Shown: piece by piece, positions 1 through 8,167 of the stretch | Layout: each line of letters starts with the position of its first letter | How positions within the stretch are numbered: the first letter of the stretch is position 1 | Assembly: GCF_001591645.1 (NCBI RefSeq) | Contig: NZ_BCVH01000006.1 | Span: 124,001 to 188,000, forward strand | From: Robertmurraya korlensis NBRC 107688 | GTDB lineage: Bacteria; Bacillota; Bacilli; Bacillales; Cytobacillaceae | Length of the DNA stretch: 64,000 bases | Direction: 5' to 3' | Program-made: the position numbers and the translations under genes | Notes under the pieces: generated by a model | Told to the model about the DNA's origin: nothing | What the model saw: only the letters and a program-made list of their open reading frames with translations | The model's database searches: none

Positions 1-2
1 TA

Positions 3-773
3 GGACGTCTAGATGTAGACTTAGAAAACAGACTTTCTCACCTCCGAGAAGAGTATCTTCTGTCATTTGAAGCGGCAAAAGAGGAATTTCCTCTTGTTCT
101 ACCGGTTGAGGAGGCACGAAAAAAAGTGAAGTTGATTCGTCTCGCCATCGAAGAACTCGGTGTCGTCAATATCGGTGCAATTGAAGAATATGATCGTGTC
201 TCTGAGCGATATGAGTTCTTGCTAGAGCAGAAAAATGACCTGCAGGAAGCAAAGGATACACTTTTTCAGGTGATTGATGAAATGGACGAAGAGATGAAAA
301 AGCGATTTGAGCAAACCTTCTATGGAATTCGTTCACATTTTGAATTTGTCTTCCAAGCGCTATTTGGTGGGGGAAGAGCGGACTTAAAGCTAACGAACCC
401 TGAAGACTTATTAAATACAGGCGTAGAAATCGTTGCACAACCCCCAGGGAAAAAACTGCAAAATTTAGGCCTTTTATCTGGTGGCGAGCGATCACTTACA
501 GCCATCGCTCTTTTGTTCTCTATTCTAAAAGTAAGACCTGTACCATTCTGTATTCTTGATGAAGTAGAAGCAGCCTTAGATGAGGCCAATGTGTATCGTT
601 TTAGCCAATATTTAAAACGATACAGTGTTGAAACGCAGTTTATAGTCATTACTCACCGTAAAGGAACAATGGAAGAAGCAGATGTGCTTTACGGAGTAAC
701 GATGCAGGAGTCGGGAGTTTCAAAGCTTGTCTCTGTTCGATTGGAAGAGACAAAAGAATTGATTGTAACGTAA
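3..773 (+). CDS. smc: Chromosome partition protein SMC, C-terminal part (5' end outside window)
   Basis: Open frame enters from the window start (first complete codon at 3) and ends at TAA 771-773. Only the C-terminal coiled coil and the ABC-type head half are present. The SMC signature LLSGGERSLTAIALLF is followed by Walker B and the D-loop in PFCILDEVEAALDEANV, and a switch His in VITHRKGTMEEAD. SMC forms the condensin ring with ScpA and ScpB that compacts and segregates the nucleoid; the visible half supplies the signature motif and Walker B to the ATPase head. The GTG at 126 is internal and not a start, because SMC-like sequence continues upstream of it. ftsY follows after 14 bp, so the two are probably cotranscribed. 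A full protein would be near 1190 residues; about 256 are visible. Confidence 0.97.
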   Translation, partial: GRLDVDLENRLSHLREEYLLSFEAAKEEFPLVLPVEEARKKVKLIRLAIEELGVVNIGAIEEYDRVSERYEFLLEQKNDLQEAKDTLFQVIDEMDEEMKKRFEQTFYGIRSHFEFVFQALFGGGRADLKLTNPEDLLNTGVEIVAQPPGKKLQNLGLLSGGERSLTAIALLFSILKVRPVPFCILDEVEAALDEANVYRFSQYLKRYSVETQFIVITHRKGTMEEADVLYGVTMQESGVSKLVSVRLEETKELIVT

Positions 774-787
774 AGGACGTGTGAGTT

Positions 788-1777
788 TTGAGTTTTTTTA
801 AGAAGCTAAAAGAAAAAATTACAAAGCAAACGGATACAGTAACTGAAAAGTTTAAGGATGGCTTAACCAAAACGAGAGACAATTTTTCAGGAAAAGTGAA
901 TGATCTTGTCGCTCGCTATCGTAAAGTGGATGAAGACTTTTTCGAAGAGCTTGAAGAGATCTTAATCGGTGCCGATGTGGGTTTCGATACCGTGATGGAA
1001 CTTATTGATGAGCTAAAAATGGAAGTGAAACGTAAAAACATTCAAGACCCGGAAGCTGTACAGGCGGTCATTTCTGAGAAGCTTGTAGAGATCTACAAGG
1101 GTGACGAAGACGAAGTTAATACGATTCATATGCAGGATGGCTTAACGGTTATTTTGTTTGTTGGAGTAAATGGTGTAGGAAAAACAACGACGATTGGGAA
1201 GCTTGCTCATAAATATAAGAGTGAAGGTAAGAAAGTATTACTAGCGGCCGGAGACACTTTCCGTGCCGGTGCCATTGAACAGCTAGAGGTATGGGGAGAC
1301 CGAGTCGGAGTTGAAGTCATTAAGCAAAGCGCTGGCTCGGATCCTGCTGCTGTTATGTACGATGCCGTTCAAGCAGCAAAGTCAAGAAATGCAGATATCT
1401 TATTATGTGATACAGCTGGCCGCCTTCAGAACAAAGTAAACCTGATGAAGGAGCTTGAAAAGGTAAAGCGTGTCATAGAACGAGAAATTCCAGGTGCGCC
1501 TCACGAGGTTCTTCTCGTACTAGATGCAACGACTGGCCAAAACGCGATGGTACAAGCAAAAACTTTCAAGGAAGCAACAGACGTTAGCGGAATTGTGTTA
1601 ACAAAGCTTGATGGAACAGCTAAGGGCGGGATTGTGTTAGCAATTCGTAACGAACTACAAATTCCAGTAAAGTTTGTGGGACTAGGTGAAAAAATGGATG
1701 ATCTTCAACAATTCGATGCTGAGCAATATGTGTATGGGTTGTTTGCGGACTTAGTCGATAAGGAATTACAAGAGTAG
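788..1777 (+). CDS. ftsY: Signal recognition particle receptor FtsY
   Basis: 329 residues, TTG start at 788. The protein is the SRP receptor GTPase that docks ribosome-SRP complexes at the membrane for cotranslational insertion. After a short charged N-terminal segment comes the helical N domain (about 30-110) and the SRP-type GTPase G domain, with P-loop [10 protein letters not shown] near 126-135, the DTFRAGA motif, DTAGRLQ and [10 protein letters not shown]. It lacks the long acidic A domain of enterobacterial FtsY, as is normal in Bacillus. It lies 14 bp after smc and upstream of ylxM and ffh, so both GTPases of the SRP pathway sit together. A GC-rich hairpin with a T tract follows at once, so the smc-ftsY transcript may end here. 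Confidence 0.97.
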   Translation: MSFFKKLKEKITKQTDTVTEKFKDGLTKTRDNFSGKVNDLVARYRKVDEDFFEELEEILIGADVGFDTVMELIDELKMEVKRKNIQDPEAVQAVISEKLVEIYKGDEDEVNTIHMQDGLTVILFVGVNGVGKTTTIGKLAHKYKSEGKKVLLAAGDTFRAGAIEQLEVWGDRVGVEVIKQSAGSDPAAVMYDAVQAAKSRNADILLCDTAGRLQNKVNLMKELEKVKRVIEREIPGAPHEVLLVLDATTGQNAMVQAKTFKEATDVSGIVLTKLDGTAKGGIVLAIRNELQIPVKFVGLGEKMDDLQQFDAEQYVYGLFADLVDKELQE

Positions 1778-1786
1778 GTGAGTAAA

Positions 1787-1816
1787 AGTCCGGGTGAAAA
1801 TACCCGGGCTTTTTCT
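1787..1816 (+). terminator. Rho-independent terminator after ftsY
   Basis: Nine-base-pair stem AGTCCGGGT / ACCCGGGCT (one G-U pair), 6-nt loop, followed by TTTTTC. It ends the smc-ftsY transcript just before a new promoter. Confidence 0.85.
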
Positions 1817-1835
1817 TTGAAACACGTGGTCTGTC

Positions 1836-1864
1836 TTGACATTAAACCCCTCTGTGTGTAAACT
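1836..1864 (+). promoter_or_regulatory. Sigma-A promoter for ylxM-ffh
   Basis: Perfect -35 TTGACA (1836-1841), 17-bp spacer, -10 TAAACT (1859-1864). Lies between the ftsY terminator and ylxM, which starts 43 bp downstream. Confidence 0.75.
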
Positions 1865-1906
1865 ATTGTATGTAAAGGCTTTTCACTTAACAAAGGGGGA
1901 TGAGCG

Positions 1907-2224
1907 ATGCTGGAGAAAACAAATAGGATGAATTATTTGTATGACTTTTATCAGTCATTACTTACTCCTAAGCAGCAAAGCTATATGTCCCTGTATTATT
2001 TGGACGACTATTCGCTAGGCGAAATTGCTGAAGAGTACAATGTCAGTCGTCAAGCGGTCTATGATAATATTAAACGAACAGAAGCGATGCTTGAAGAGTA
2101 CGAGGAAAAGCTATTATTATTCCAGAAATTTCAGGAGCGTAATAAGCTGCTAGCAAAGCTCAAGGATTCTTTATCAGATGACACGCAGCTAGAGCTAATA
2201 GCACAGCTTGAGAAATTAGACTAG
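1907..2224 (+). CDS. ylxM: YlxM family DNA-binding / SRP-associated protein
   Basis: 105 residues, ATG at 1907 with SD AAGGGGG. The protein is a small helix-turn-helix protein of the UPF0122/YlxM family; the sigma-70 region 4-like HTH is visible in [23 protein letters not shown] (about residues 38-60). A charged coiled coil follows. YlxM homologues are encoded next to ffh across the Firmicutes and in streptococci are reported to modulate SRP GTPase activity; whether the HTH binds DNA is not settled. ffh begins 14 bp downstream, so the pair forms one transcript from the promoter at 1836. Confidence 0.93.
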   Translation: MLEKTNRMNYLYDFYQSLLTPKQQSYMSLYYLDDYSLGEIAEEYNVSRQAVYDNIKRTEAMLEEYEEKLLLFQKFQERNKLLAKLKDSLSDDTQLELIAQLEKLD

Positions 2225-2238
2225 GAGGCGGCCTGAAG

Positions 2239-3591
2239 ATGGCATTTGAAGGATTAGCCGACCGACTGCAAAATACGATCCAAAAAATTCGCGGCAAAGG
2301 GAAAGTCAATGAGGCCGATGTTAAAGAAATGATGCGCGAGGTGCGCTTAGCTCTTTTGGAGGCGGACGTTAACTTTAAGGTTGTCAAAGAATTCGTCAAA
2401 AAAGTAAGCGAGCGTGCTGTTGGTCAGGAAGTCATGCAAAGCTTAACACCTGGGCAACAGGTCATTAAAGTGGTTAAGGAAGAACTGACAAACTTGATGG
2501 GCGGAGAACAAAGCAAAATTGCTGTCTCTAATCGTCCGCCAACCGTTATTATGATGGTTGGATTACAAGGGGCAGGGAAAACGACAACCACGGGGAAGCT
2601 TGCAAACCTGATTCGAAAAAAATATAACCGCAATCCGTTATTAGTTGCGGCCGATATTTATCGTCCCGCTGCCATTAAGCAGCTTGAAACGCTTGGAAAG
2701 CAGCTTAGCATGCCGGTCTTTTCACTTGGTGATCAAGTAAGTCCGGTTGAGATTGCAAAACAAGCGATTCAAAAGGCGAAAGAAGACCATCATGACTACG
2801 TTCTAATTGACACTGCTGGTCGTTTGCATGTCGATGAAGCCCTTATGGGAGAATTAAAAGAGATTAAAGAACTCACAAACCCGGATGAAATCTTTCTTGT
2901 TGTCGATGCGATGACAGGTCAGGACGCTGTGAACGTAGCTTCAAGCTTTAATGAACAGCTTGGACTTACAGGGGTCGTCCTAACAAAACTCGACGGAGAC
3001 ACTCGAGGAGGTGCCGCCCTCTCTATTCGTTCCGTAACGAATACACCGATTAAGTTTATCGGTCTAGGGGAAAAAATGGATGCCATTGAGACGTTCCATC
3101 CAGAACGAATGGCTTCACGGATCCTCGGAATGGGCGACGTTCTAACGTTAATCGAAAAGGCTCAGGCTAATGTTGATGAAGCAAAGGCAAAAGAGTTAGA
3201 ACAAAAAATGCGAACAGCTTCATTTACATTTGATGACTTTTTAGATCAACTTGGACAGGTTCGTAATATGGGCCCCCTTGATGAACTATTAAAAATGATG
3301 CCTGGTGCGAATAAGATTAAAGGCCTGAATAATCTTCAAATCGATGAAAAGCAAATTTCTCATGTTGAGGCGATCATCCAGTCAATGACAAAGGAAGAAA
3401 AAACTCATCCTGAAATCATTAATGCAGGTCGCAGAAAAAGAATTGCCAAGGGAAGCGGAACCTCCGTACCAGAGGTAAACCGTTTATTAAAGCAATTTGA
3501 AGACATGAAGAAGATGATGAAGCAGATGTCAGGTATGCAAGGAAAGGCTAAGAAAAAGGGCGGATTTAAGCTTCCGTTCAACCCTTTTTAA
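2239..3591 (+). CDS. ffh: Signal recognition particle protein Ffh
   Basis: 450 residues, ATG at 2239 behind SD AGGAGG. SRP54 homologue that binds 4.5S/scRNA and signal sequences of nascent membrane and secreted proteins and hands them to FtsY. Domain order is N domain (1-95), GTPase G domain with P-loop GLQGAGKTTT (about 105-114), DTAGRL near 190 and TKLDGDTRGG near 247, then the methionine-rich M domain (about 300-430). The M domain contains the RNA-binding segment with GSGTSVPEVN and the Met-rich C-terminal stretch MKKMMKQMSGM. Length is normal for the family. It ends 42 bp before the rpsP promoter and is probably read through into rpsP as well. Confidence 0.98.
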   Translation: MAFEGLADRLQNTIQKIRGKGKVNEADVKEMMREVRLALLEADVNFKVVKEFVKKVSERAVGQEVMQSLTPGQQVIKVVKEELTNLMGGEQSKIAVSNRPPTVIMMVGLQGAGKTTTTGKLANLIRKKYNRNPLLVAADIYRPAAIKQLETLGKQLSMPVFSLGDQVSPVEIAKQAIQKAKEDHHDYVLIDTAGRLHVDEALMGELKEIKELTNPDEIFLVVDAMTGQDAVNVASSFNEQLGLTGVVLTKLDGDTRGGAALSIRSVTNTPIKFIGLGEKMDAIETFHPERMASRILGMGDVLTLIEKAQANVDEAKAKELEQKMRTASFTFDDFLDQLGQVRNMGPLDELLKMMPGANKIKGLNNLQIDEKQISHVEAIIQSMTKEEKTHPEIINAGRRKRIAKGSGTSVPEVNRLLKQFEDMKKMMKQMSGMQGKAKKKGGFKLPFNPF

Positions 3592-3632
3592 GGCTGAAAT
3601 AACAGGAAAATAATAGTGACAAGAAAAAAGAC

Positions 3633-3661
3633 TTTACAAACTAAAAAACAATTGATATTAT
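3633..3661 (+). promoter_or_regulatory. Sigma-A promoter for rpsP
   Basis: TTTACA (3633-3638), 17-bp spacer, TATTAT (3656-3661), in the gap between ffh and rpsP. The rpsP ATG is 40 bp downstream. Confidence 0.55.
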
Positions 3662-3700
3662 ACTATCTTGTGTGAAACTATTCGGAGGTGCTTATTTAAA

Positions 3701-3973
3701 ATGGCAGTTAAAATTCGTTTAAAGCGTATGGGAGCAAAAAAATCTCCTTTTTATCGTATTGTAGTAGCAGATTCTCGTTCACCACGTGATGGACGTTTCA
3801 TTGAAACAGTTGGAACTTACAACCCAGTTGCTGAGCCAGCTATCGTTGATATCAACGAAGACTTAGCATTAAAATGGTTACAAGACGGTGCAAAGCCATC
3901 TGACACAGTTCGTAACTTGTTCTCTAAACAAGGCCTTATGGAAAAATTCCATAACGCAAAATTAAGCAAGTAA
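3701..3973 (+). CDS. rpsP: 30S ribosomal protein S16
   Basis: 90 residues starting at ATG 3701, behind SD CGGAGGTG. An in-frame upstream TTG at 3668 exists but lacks an SD, and the S16 family begins with [12 protein letters not shown]16 binds 16S rRNA early in 30S assembly. The conserved core [27 protein letters not shown] and the GTYNP motif are complete. khpA follows after 10 bp and the pair ends at the terminator at 4228. Confidence 0.98.
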   Translation: MAVKIRLKRMGAKKSPFYRIVVADSRSPRDGRFIETVGTYNPVAEPAIVDINEDLALKWLQDGAKPSDTVRNLFSKQGLMEKFHNAKLSK

Positions 3974-3983
3974 TCTGCAGAGA

Positions 3984-4214
3984 ATGAAAGAGCTCATCGA
4001 AACCATTGTCAAGGCACTTGTTGACCTTCCAGACGAAGTTCGTGTAACGGAGCTGGAAGAGGCCGACAAAATTACGTATCAACTAGCTGTTCATAAAACA
4101 GATATGGGGAAGGTAATCGGCAAACAAGGCCGTGTTGCAAAAGCTATTCGAACTGTTGTCTATTCAGCAGGAGCATCACAGCAGAAGAAAGTCTACCTAG
4201 AGATTATTGAATAA
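3984..4214 (+). CDS. khpA: KH-domain RNA-binding protein KhpA (YlqC)
   Basis: 76 residues, ATG at 3984; the SD is weak, so translation is probably coupled to rpsP 10 bp upstream. The whole protein is one KH domain with the GxxG loop seen as IGKQGRVAKAIR (about residues 44-55). KhpA dimerises and pairs with KhpB/Jag; in other Firmicutes the pair binds small RNAs and mRNAs and affects cell elongation. Gene order rpsP-khpA-ylqD-rimM is conserved in Bacillus. Confidence 0.95.
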   Translation: MKELIETIVKALVDLPDEVRVTELEEADKITYQLAVHKTDMGKVIGKQGRVAKAIRTVVYSAGASQQKKVYLEIIE

Positions 4215-4227
4215 AATGCTACTGAAG

Positions 4228-4252
4228 AAGGAGGGGACAACCCTCCTTTTTT
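4228..4252 (+). terminator. Terminator after rpsP-khpA
   Basis: Stem AAGGAGGG / CCCTCCTT with short loop GACAA, followed by a TTTT tract. Confidence 0.8.
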
Positions 4253-4302
4253 CGTAGTTATAGAAATTAAAATCTCTTATTCTGAAGGAGGAGATTCGGT
4301 TT

Positions 4303-4689
4303 ATGAATATTCTTCAAACCGTTGTCGTAAAGCAAGTATTGACGGAAACTAGCAAGCAAGTTTTGCTAAGCAAGTTTGAACTTGAAAAAAGCCAACTTCA
4401 GAAGGAATCAGAACAGCTTCGTTTTGAAATGAGGAAGCTTGAAAAGTCAAAGAAAATGACCATCAACTCCTTTCAGAAACGATTTGATAAAGAAATCGAT
4501 ACGAGATTAGAAAAGATTAAGCTCCTTGATTTTAAAATCGAACAATTACATATGCTACCTTTAGGAAGCGAATTAAAGGAAAAGGAATGCCAAGCGATCG
4601 TTGAAGTTAATGTGGGTGACGTTTGGGAGGATATTCAGACTGAGAAAACGATTATCATCAAGGATGGGATCATTGATGAAATTCGGTAG
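4303..4689 (+). CDS. ylqD: YlqD family protein, function unknown
   Basis: 128 residues, ATG at 4303 with a strong SD GAAGGAGGAG. Recognised as YlqD by its place between khpA and rimM and by its layout: a short N-terminal region ILQTVVVKQVLTE, a highly charged coiled coil of Lys, Glu and Gln (about residues 20-85), and a C-terminal small beta-rich part VEVNVGDVWEDI. No catalytic motif or membrane segment is visible. No biochemical function is known to me. The operon context suggests a link to ribosome assembly or RNA metabolism, but this is only guilt by association. Confidence 0.85.
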   Translation: MNILQTVVVKQVLTETSKQVLLSKFELEKSQLQKESEQLRFEMRKLEKSKKMTINSFQKRFDKEIDTRLEKIKLLDFKIEQLHMLPLGSELKEKECQAIVEVNVGDVWEDIQTEKTIIIKDGIIDEIR

Positions 4690-4705
4690 TTTGAGGTGAA
4701 GAAAG

Positions 4706-5224
4706 ATGGAAAAATGGTTTAATGTAGGAAAAATTGTTAATACACATGGTATTAAAGGGGAAGTTCGCGTTATCTCCAAGACTGACTTTGCTGATGAGCG
4801 GTATAAGCCTGGAAATCACTTGTATTTATTTATGCCTGATGCAGAAGAACCAATCAAATTAACGGTTGCATCTCACCGTAAGCATAAAACATTTGATTTA
4901 TTAACCTTTACTGGATATCCGCATGTAAATGATGTGGAGCCGATGAAGGGTGGAGTTCTAAAGATCACGGAAGAGCAACAAGGTGAGCTACAAGAAAATG
5001 AATTTTACTTTCACCAAATCATTGGCTGTCTCGTGTATACCACTAAAGGGGAAGAAATCGGGAAAATTCGAGAGATCCTAACACCTGGAGCGAATGATGT
5101 ATGGGTCGTAAAGGGCAAGGGTGGCAAGGATATCCTCATACCTTATATCGAGCAAATTGTAAAAAAGGTTGATATAAAGGAAAAAGTCATTTTAATTGAG
5201 CCGATGGAAGGGCTATTATCATGA
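4706..5224 (+). CDS. rimM: Ribosome maturation factor RimM
   Basis: 172 residues, ATG at 4706 with SD TTGAGGTGAAG. RimM binds S19 and helps mature the head of the 30S subunit. The N-terminal RimM beta barrel starts with [19 protein letters not shown], and the C-terminal PRC-barrel domain spans about residues 98-170 ([23 protein letters not shown], then [15 protein letters not shown]). The stop codon overlaps the trmD start (ATGATGA at 5221-5227), so the two are translationally coupled. Confidence 0.97.
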   Translation: MEKWFNVGKIVNTHGIKGEVRVISKTDFADERYKPGNHLYLFMPDAEEPIKLTVASHRKHKTFDLLTFTGYPHVNDVEPMKGGVLKITEEQQGELQENEFYFHQIIGCLVYTTKGEEIGKIREILTPGANDVWVVKGKGGKDILIPYIEQIVKKVDIKEKVILIEPMEGLLS

Positions 5225-5967
5225 TGAATATCGATGTACTTACCCTATTTCCTGAAATGTTTCACGGGGTGTTTGGACAATCAATCTTAAAAAAGGCAGC
5301 TGAACAACAGGCTGTCCGGTACAATGTTGTCAATTTTAGAGAGTTTGCGGATAATAAGCACCAAACGGTCGATGATTACCCTTATGGCGGTGGAGCAGGG
5401 ATGGTTTTGAAGCCCCAGCCCATTTTTGACGCAGTCAAGAGCTGTCAGGAGCATGCTAAAACAACGAAGCCACCACGAGTGGTATTACTCTGTCCACAAG
5501 GTGAGCGTTATAACCAGAAGAAGGCGGAGGAACTTGCAAAGGAAGAGCATCTAATCTTTGTCTGTGGCCATTATGAGGGCTATGACGAGCGTATTAGGCA
5601 ACATGTAGTGACAGATGAGATTTCAATAGGTGATTTCGTCTTAACGGGTGGAGAGCTTGGTGCAATGGTCATTATTGATAGTGTTGTTCGTCTACTTCCG
5701 AACGTATTAGGAAAAGAAGAGTCGCATTTGCAAGATTCCTTTAGCACGGGACTACTAGAGCACCCTCACTATACGAGACCGGCTGATTTCCGCGGGTTAA
5801 AGGTACCAGAAGTATTAACGTCTGGTAATCACCGTCTAATCGATGAGTGGAGAGAGAAAGAGTCTCTTAAGAGAACGTTTGAAAGACGTCCAGATTTATT
5901 AGACACCTATGAATTGACAGAGAAGCAACAGAATTGGTTGCTAGAGTTGAAAAAACAAAAGAAATAG
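5221..5967 (+). CDS. trmD: tRNA (guanine(37)-N1)-methyltransferase TrmD
   Basis: 248 residues from the first of two adjacent ATGs (5221 or 5224; the second gives the usual [13 protein letters not shown] start). TrmD uses S-adenosylmethionine to methylate G37 of tRNAs reading CNN codons and prevents +1 frameshifting. SPOUT trefoil-knot motifs are visible in [17 protein letters not shown] (about 55-71), [13 protein letters not shown] (about 110-122) and [17 protein letters not shown] (about 130-146). The start lies inside the rimM stop. A new promoter follows within 3 bp of the stop for rplS. Confidence 0.97.
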   Translation: MMNIDVLTLFPEMFHGVFGQSILKKAAEQQAVRYNVVNFREFADNKHQTVDDYPYGGGAGMVLKPQPIFDAVKSCQEHAKTTKPPRVVLLCPQGERYNQKKAEELAKEEHLIFVCGHYEGYDERIRQHVVTDEISIGDFVLTGGELGAMVIIDSVVRLLPNVLGKEESHLQDSFSTGLLEHPHYTRPADFRGLKVPEVLTSGNHRLIDEWREKESLKRTFERRPDLLDTYELTEKQQNWLLELKKQKK

Positions 5968-5969
5968 TA

Positions 5970-5998
5970 TTGAAGTTCATTAATATGTATGTTATGAT
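5970..5998 (+). promoter_or_regulatory. Sigma-A promoter for rplS
   Basis: TTGAAG (5970-5975), 17-bp spacer, TATGAT (5993-5998). Transcription from it would start near 6005 and include the leader structure before rplS. Confidence 0.7.
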
Positions 5999-6036
5999 AC
6001 TTTTTGTGACTGTGACTAGAGTCTCAGTCTTATAAC

Positions 6037-6095
6037 GATGTTCCGCTGCAATTAGCAAGTGTTTCAGTCATGCATGAGCGTCTGTTGGAAGGAGT
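6037..6095 (+). promoter_or_regulatory. Probable ribosomal protein L19 leader
   Basis: The rplS 5' UTR holds the arm CGCTGCA (6044-6050), which can pair with TGCA (6071-6074) and GCG (6078-6080) around a TGA bulge, directly before the SD GGAAGGAG (6088-6095). Position and the motifs ATGTTCCGCTGCA and TGAGCGTCTG resemble the L19 leader described in Bacillus, in which L19 is thought to bind its own mRNA. The assignment is by resemblance only. Confidence 0.6.
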
Positions 6096-6103
6096 TGAAA
6101 ACG

Positions 6104-6448
6104 ATGCAAAAATTAATCGAAGAAATCACAAAAGAACAACTTCGCTCTGATCTACCTACTTTCCGTCCTGGTGATACTGTACGTGTACACGTTAAAGTTA
6201 TCGAGGGTACGCGTGAGCGTGTTCAGGTGTATGAAGGTGTTGTGATTAAGCGTCGTGGTGGTGGAATTAGCGAAACTTTCACAGTACGTAAAGTTTCTTA
6301 TGGTGTAGGCGTTGAGCGTACATTCCCAGTACACACACCTAAAATTGCGAAGCTTGAAGTTATCCGTCGCGGTAAAGTACGCCGTGCGAAACTTTACTAC
6401 CTACGTAACCTACGTGGTAAAAAAGCTCGTATCAAAGAAATCCGATAA
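6104..6448 (+). CDS. rplS: 50S ribosomal protein L19
   Basis: 114 residues from ATG 6104, behind SD GGAAGGAG. An upstream in-frame GTG at 6059 would add 15 residues not found in the family. L19 lies at the 30S-50S interface. Conserved stretches are [32 protein letters not shown] and [18 protein letters not shown]. It has its own promoter, leader and terminator, so it is a monocistronic unit although it follows trmD directly. Confidence 0.98.
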   Translation: MQKLIEEITKEQLRSDLPTFRPGDTVRVHVKVIEGTRERVQVYEGVVIKRRGGGISETFTVRKVSYGVGVERTFPVHTPKIAKLEVIRRGKVRRAKLYYLRNLRGKKARIKEIR

Positions 6449-6500
6449 ACAAGAAAAGCGACTGTTTCATGATAAATGGACGACCGCTGGACAAATGCGA

Positions 6501-6528
6501 AAGGAGCTTGTCATACAAGCTCCTTTTT
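6501..6528 (+). terminator. Terminator after rplS
   Basis: Perfect 10-bp stem AAGGAGCTTG / CAAGCTCCTT with loop TCATA, then a T tract. Confidence 0.9.
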
Positions 6529-6552
6529 CGTAGTCTATCTAGGAGTTATTAC

Positions 6553-6561
6553 GTGTATAAT
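6553..6561 (+). promoter_or_regulatory. Possible promoter -10 for lepB
   Basis: A consensus TATAAT (6556-6561) preceded by GTG lies 75 bp before lepB and after the rplS terminator. No good -35 is visible at 17 bp, so this is tentative. Confidence 0.4.
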
Positions 6562-6635
6562 ATATACCGATACTGTAAAATAAAAGCTATATGGCGATAA
6601 ATAGACGATAAGAACAGTGATTGGTGGGATGCGTT

Positions 6636-7187
6636 ATGGCAAAAAGTAAAAATGAACTATGGGAATGGACAAAGGCACTAATCATTGCAGTGTTACTAGC
6701 AGCAATTATTCGTTACTTCTTATTTGCACCGATAGTAGTTGACGGGCTTTCAATGATGCCGACACTACAAGATCAGGACCGTATGATTGTGAATAAATTT
6801 AGTTATCAAATTGGGGAACCAGAACGCTTTGATATTATCGTGTTTCATGCCCCTGAAAATAAAGACTACATAAAACGAGTGATAGGATTACCTGGAGATA
6901 AAATTGAATATAAGGATGATACCCTCTATGTAAATGGGAAAGCTTATGAGGAGCCATATCTTGATGATTTTAAAAAGCAGGTTGTGGATGGTCCTTTAAC
7001 CGAGCCATTTACGTTAGAAGAAATTATCGGACAAGAAACCGTTCCGGATGGACACTTATTTGTGATGGGAGATAACCGACGATTCAGTAAGGATAGTCGC
7101 CATATCGGTACTGTCCCAATGGAGAAAGTGCTCGGAAACACTAGTGTCATTTATTGGCCGATTGAAGATGTAAAAATAGTGAAATAG
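6636..7187 (+). CDS. lepB: Type I signal peptidase
   Basis: 183 residues from ATG 6636 with SD GGTGGG; an in-frame TTG at 6621 has no SD. Membrane-bound serine protease that removes signal peptides from secreted preproteins. One N-terminal transmembrane helix (about 13-30), then the catalytic box GLSMMPTL with Ser39, Lys80 in DYIKRVIGLPGD, and the conserved GDNRRFSKDSR box near 149-159. Length and the single transmembrane segment fit the Bacillus SipS/T/U/V class. This gene is absent between rplS and rbgA in B. subtilis as I know it but occurs here in other Bacillaceae. Confidence 0.96.
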   Translation: MAKSKNELWEWTKALIIAVLLAAIIRYFLFAPIVVDGLSMMPTLQDQDRMIVNKFSYQIGEPERFDIIVFHAPENKDYIKRVIGLPGDKIEYKDDTLYVNGKAYEEPYLDDFKKQVVDGPLTEPFTLEEIIGQETVPDGHLFVMGDNRRFSKDSRHIGTVPMEKVLGNTSVIYWPIEDVKIVK

Positions 7188-7202
7188 AAGGAGGCTGCAC
7201 CC

Positions 7203-8078
7203 ATGACGATTCAATGGTTTCCAGGGCATATGGCAAAGGCGCGCAGACAGGTCACGGAAAAGCTAAAGCTTGTTGACATCATATTCGAACTAGTGGATGC
7301 AAGAATACCGTATTCTTCTAGAAATCCAATGATAGACGAGATTATTCAGCATAAGCCAAGGTTAGTACTATTAAATAAGGCGGATATGGCCGATCCAAGG
7401 ATTACAAAGGATTGGATCCGATTTTTTGACGAAAAAGGAATAAAGGCACTTGCCATTAATTCTCAAGCTGGAGTAGGAATGAAAGAAATTGTCTCTGCAT
7501 CTGAATTAATCTTAAAAGAAAAATTTGATCGTATGAAAGCAAAAGGTGTTGTGAGACCGCGAGCGATTCGAGCAATGATTGTCGGAATTCCAAATGCGGG
7601 AAAATCAACGCTTATCAATCGACTAGCGAAAAAGAACATTGCAAAGACTGGGAATACACCAGGTGTAACGAAAGCTCAACAGTGGATTAAAGTAGGCAAG
7701 GAGTTAGAGCTTTTAGATACACCGGGGATATTATGGCCAAAATTCGAAGATCAAGAAGTAGGCTCAAAGCTTGCTTTAACAGGGGCCATTAAGGATACCA
7801 TTCTTAACTTGCAGGATATATGTGTATATGCTCTTCGTTTTTTAGAACGTGAATATCCAGAACGCTTAAAGGAGCGTTTTCAGCTTGAATATATCCCTGA
7901 GGATATAGTGGACTTCTTTGATCAAATCGGAAAGCGTAGAGGCTGTTTAATGGGCGGTGGCGAGGTAGATTATGACAAGGTAGCTGAATTAGTCATCCGA
8001 GATTTTCGCTCTGAACTATTCGGTCCTATCACGCTAGAAAGACCATCTGATCTAGTTGCTAGTGATGTGGAAGAGTAA
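7203..8078 (+). CDS. rbgA: Ribosome biogenesis GTPase RbgA (YlqF)
   Basis: 291 residues, ATG at 7203, SD GAAGGAGG. RbgA acts late in 50S assembly and is needed for incorporation of late proteins such as L16 in B. subtilis. It is a circularly permuted GTPase: G4 LLNKAD (about 56-61) comes before G1 GIPNAGKST (about 129-137), G2 with GVT, and G3 DTPG (about 174-177). The N terminus [14 protein letters not shown] is family typical, and the C-terminal helical ANTAR-like domain covers about 200-285. It starts 15 bp after lepB, so the two likely share a transcript that ends at the hairpin at 8086. Confidence 0.97.
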   Translation: MTIQWFPGHMAKARRQVTEKLKLVDIIFELVDARIPYSSRNPMIDEIIQHKPRLVLLNKADMADPRITKDWIRFFDEKGIKALAINSQAGVGMKEIVSASELILKEKFDRMKAKGVVRPRAIRAMIVGIPNAGKSTLINRLAKKNIAKTGNTPGVTKAQQWIKVGKELELLDTPGILWPKFEDQEVGSKLALTGAIKDTILNLQDICVYALRFLEREYPERLKERFQLEYIPEDIVDFFDQIGKRRGCLMGGGEVDYDKVAELVIRDFRSELFGPITLERPSDLVASDVEE

Positions 8079-8085
8079 ACAAGGG

Positions 8086-8117
8086 AGCCTTCTTTTTTGA
8101 GAAGGCTTTATTTTTTT
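8086..8117 (+). terminator. Terminator after rbgA
   Basis: Stem AGCCTTCT / AGAAGGCT (8 bp, perfect), 6-nt loop, followed by TTATTTTTTT. Confidence 0.88.
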
Positions 8118-8133
8118 GACTACATGCCGATAT
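8107..8133 (+). promoter_or_regulatory. Candidate sigma-D promoter upstream of rnhB-ylqG-ylqH
   Basis: An exact match to the sigma-D -10 octamer GCCGATAT at 8126-8133. Fifteen bases upstream stands TTTA (8107-8110), a poor match to the -35 TAAA. The octamer lies in the 89-bp gap before rnhB, whose downstream neighbours are FliK-like and FlhB-like. The same octamer also occurs by chance inside ffh near 2650, so the match is suggestive and not proof. Confidence 0.4.
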
Positions 8134-8145
8134 ACAAGATATAAG
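8116..8145 (+). promoter_or_regulatory. Candidate sigma-A promoter for rnhB
   Basis: TTGACT (8116-8121), 18-bp spacer, TATAAG (8140-8145), overlapping the candidate sigma-D site and lying 22 bp before the rnhB start. Confidence 0.5.
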
Positions 8146-8167
8146 TGCCTGAAGGGAAGTACTAGTT

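Noticed and set aside
166-649. Minus-strand open frames opposite smc
   Set aside because: They lie entirely within the strongly conserved smc frame, have no SD and no family resemblance.
2650-2657. GCCGATAT octamer inside ffh as a sigma-D promoter
   Set aside because: It lies within a conserved coding motif (VAADIYRPA) and has no downstream gene start nearby; taken as a chance match.
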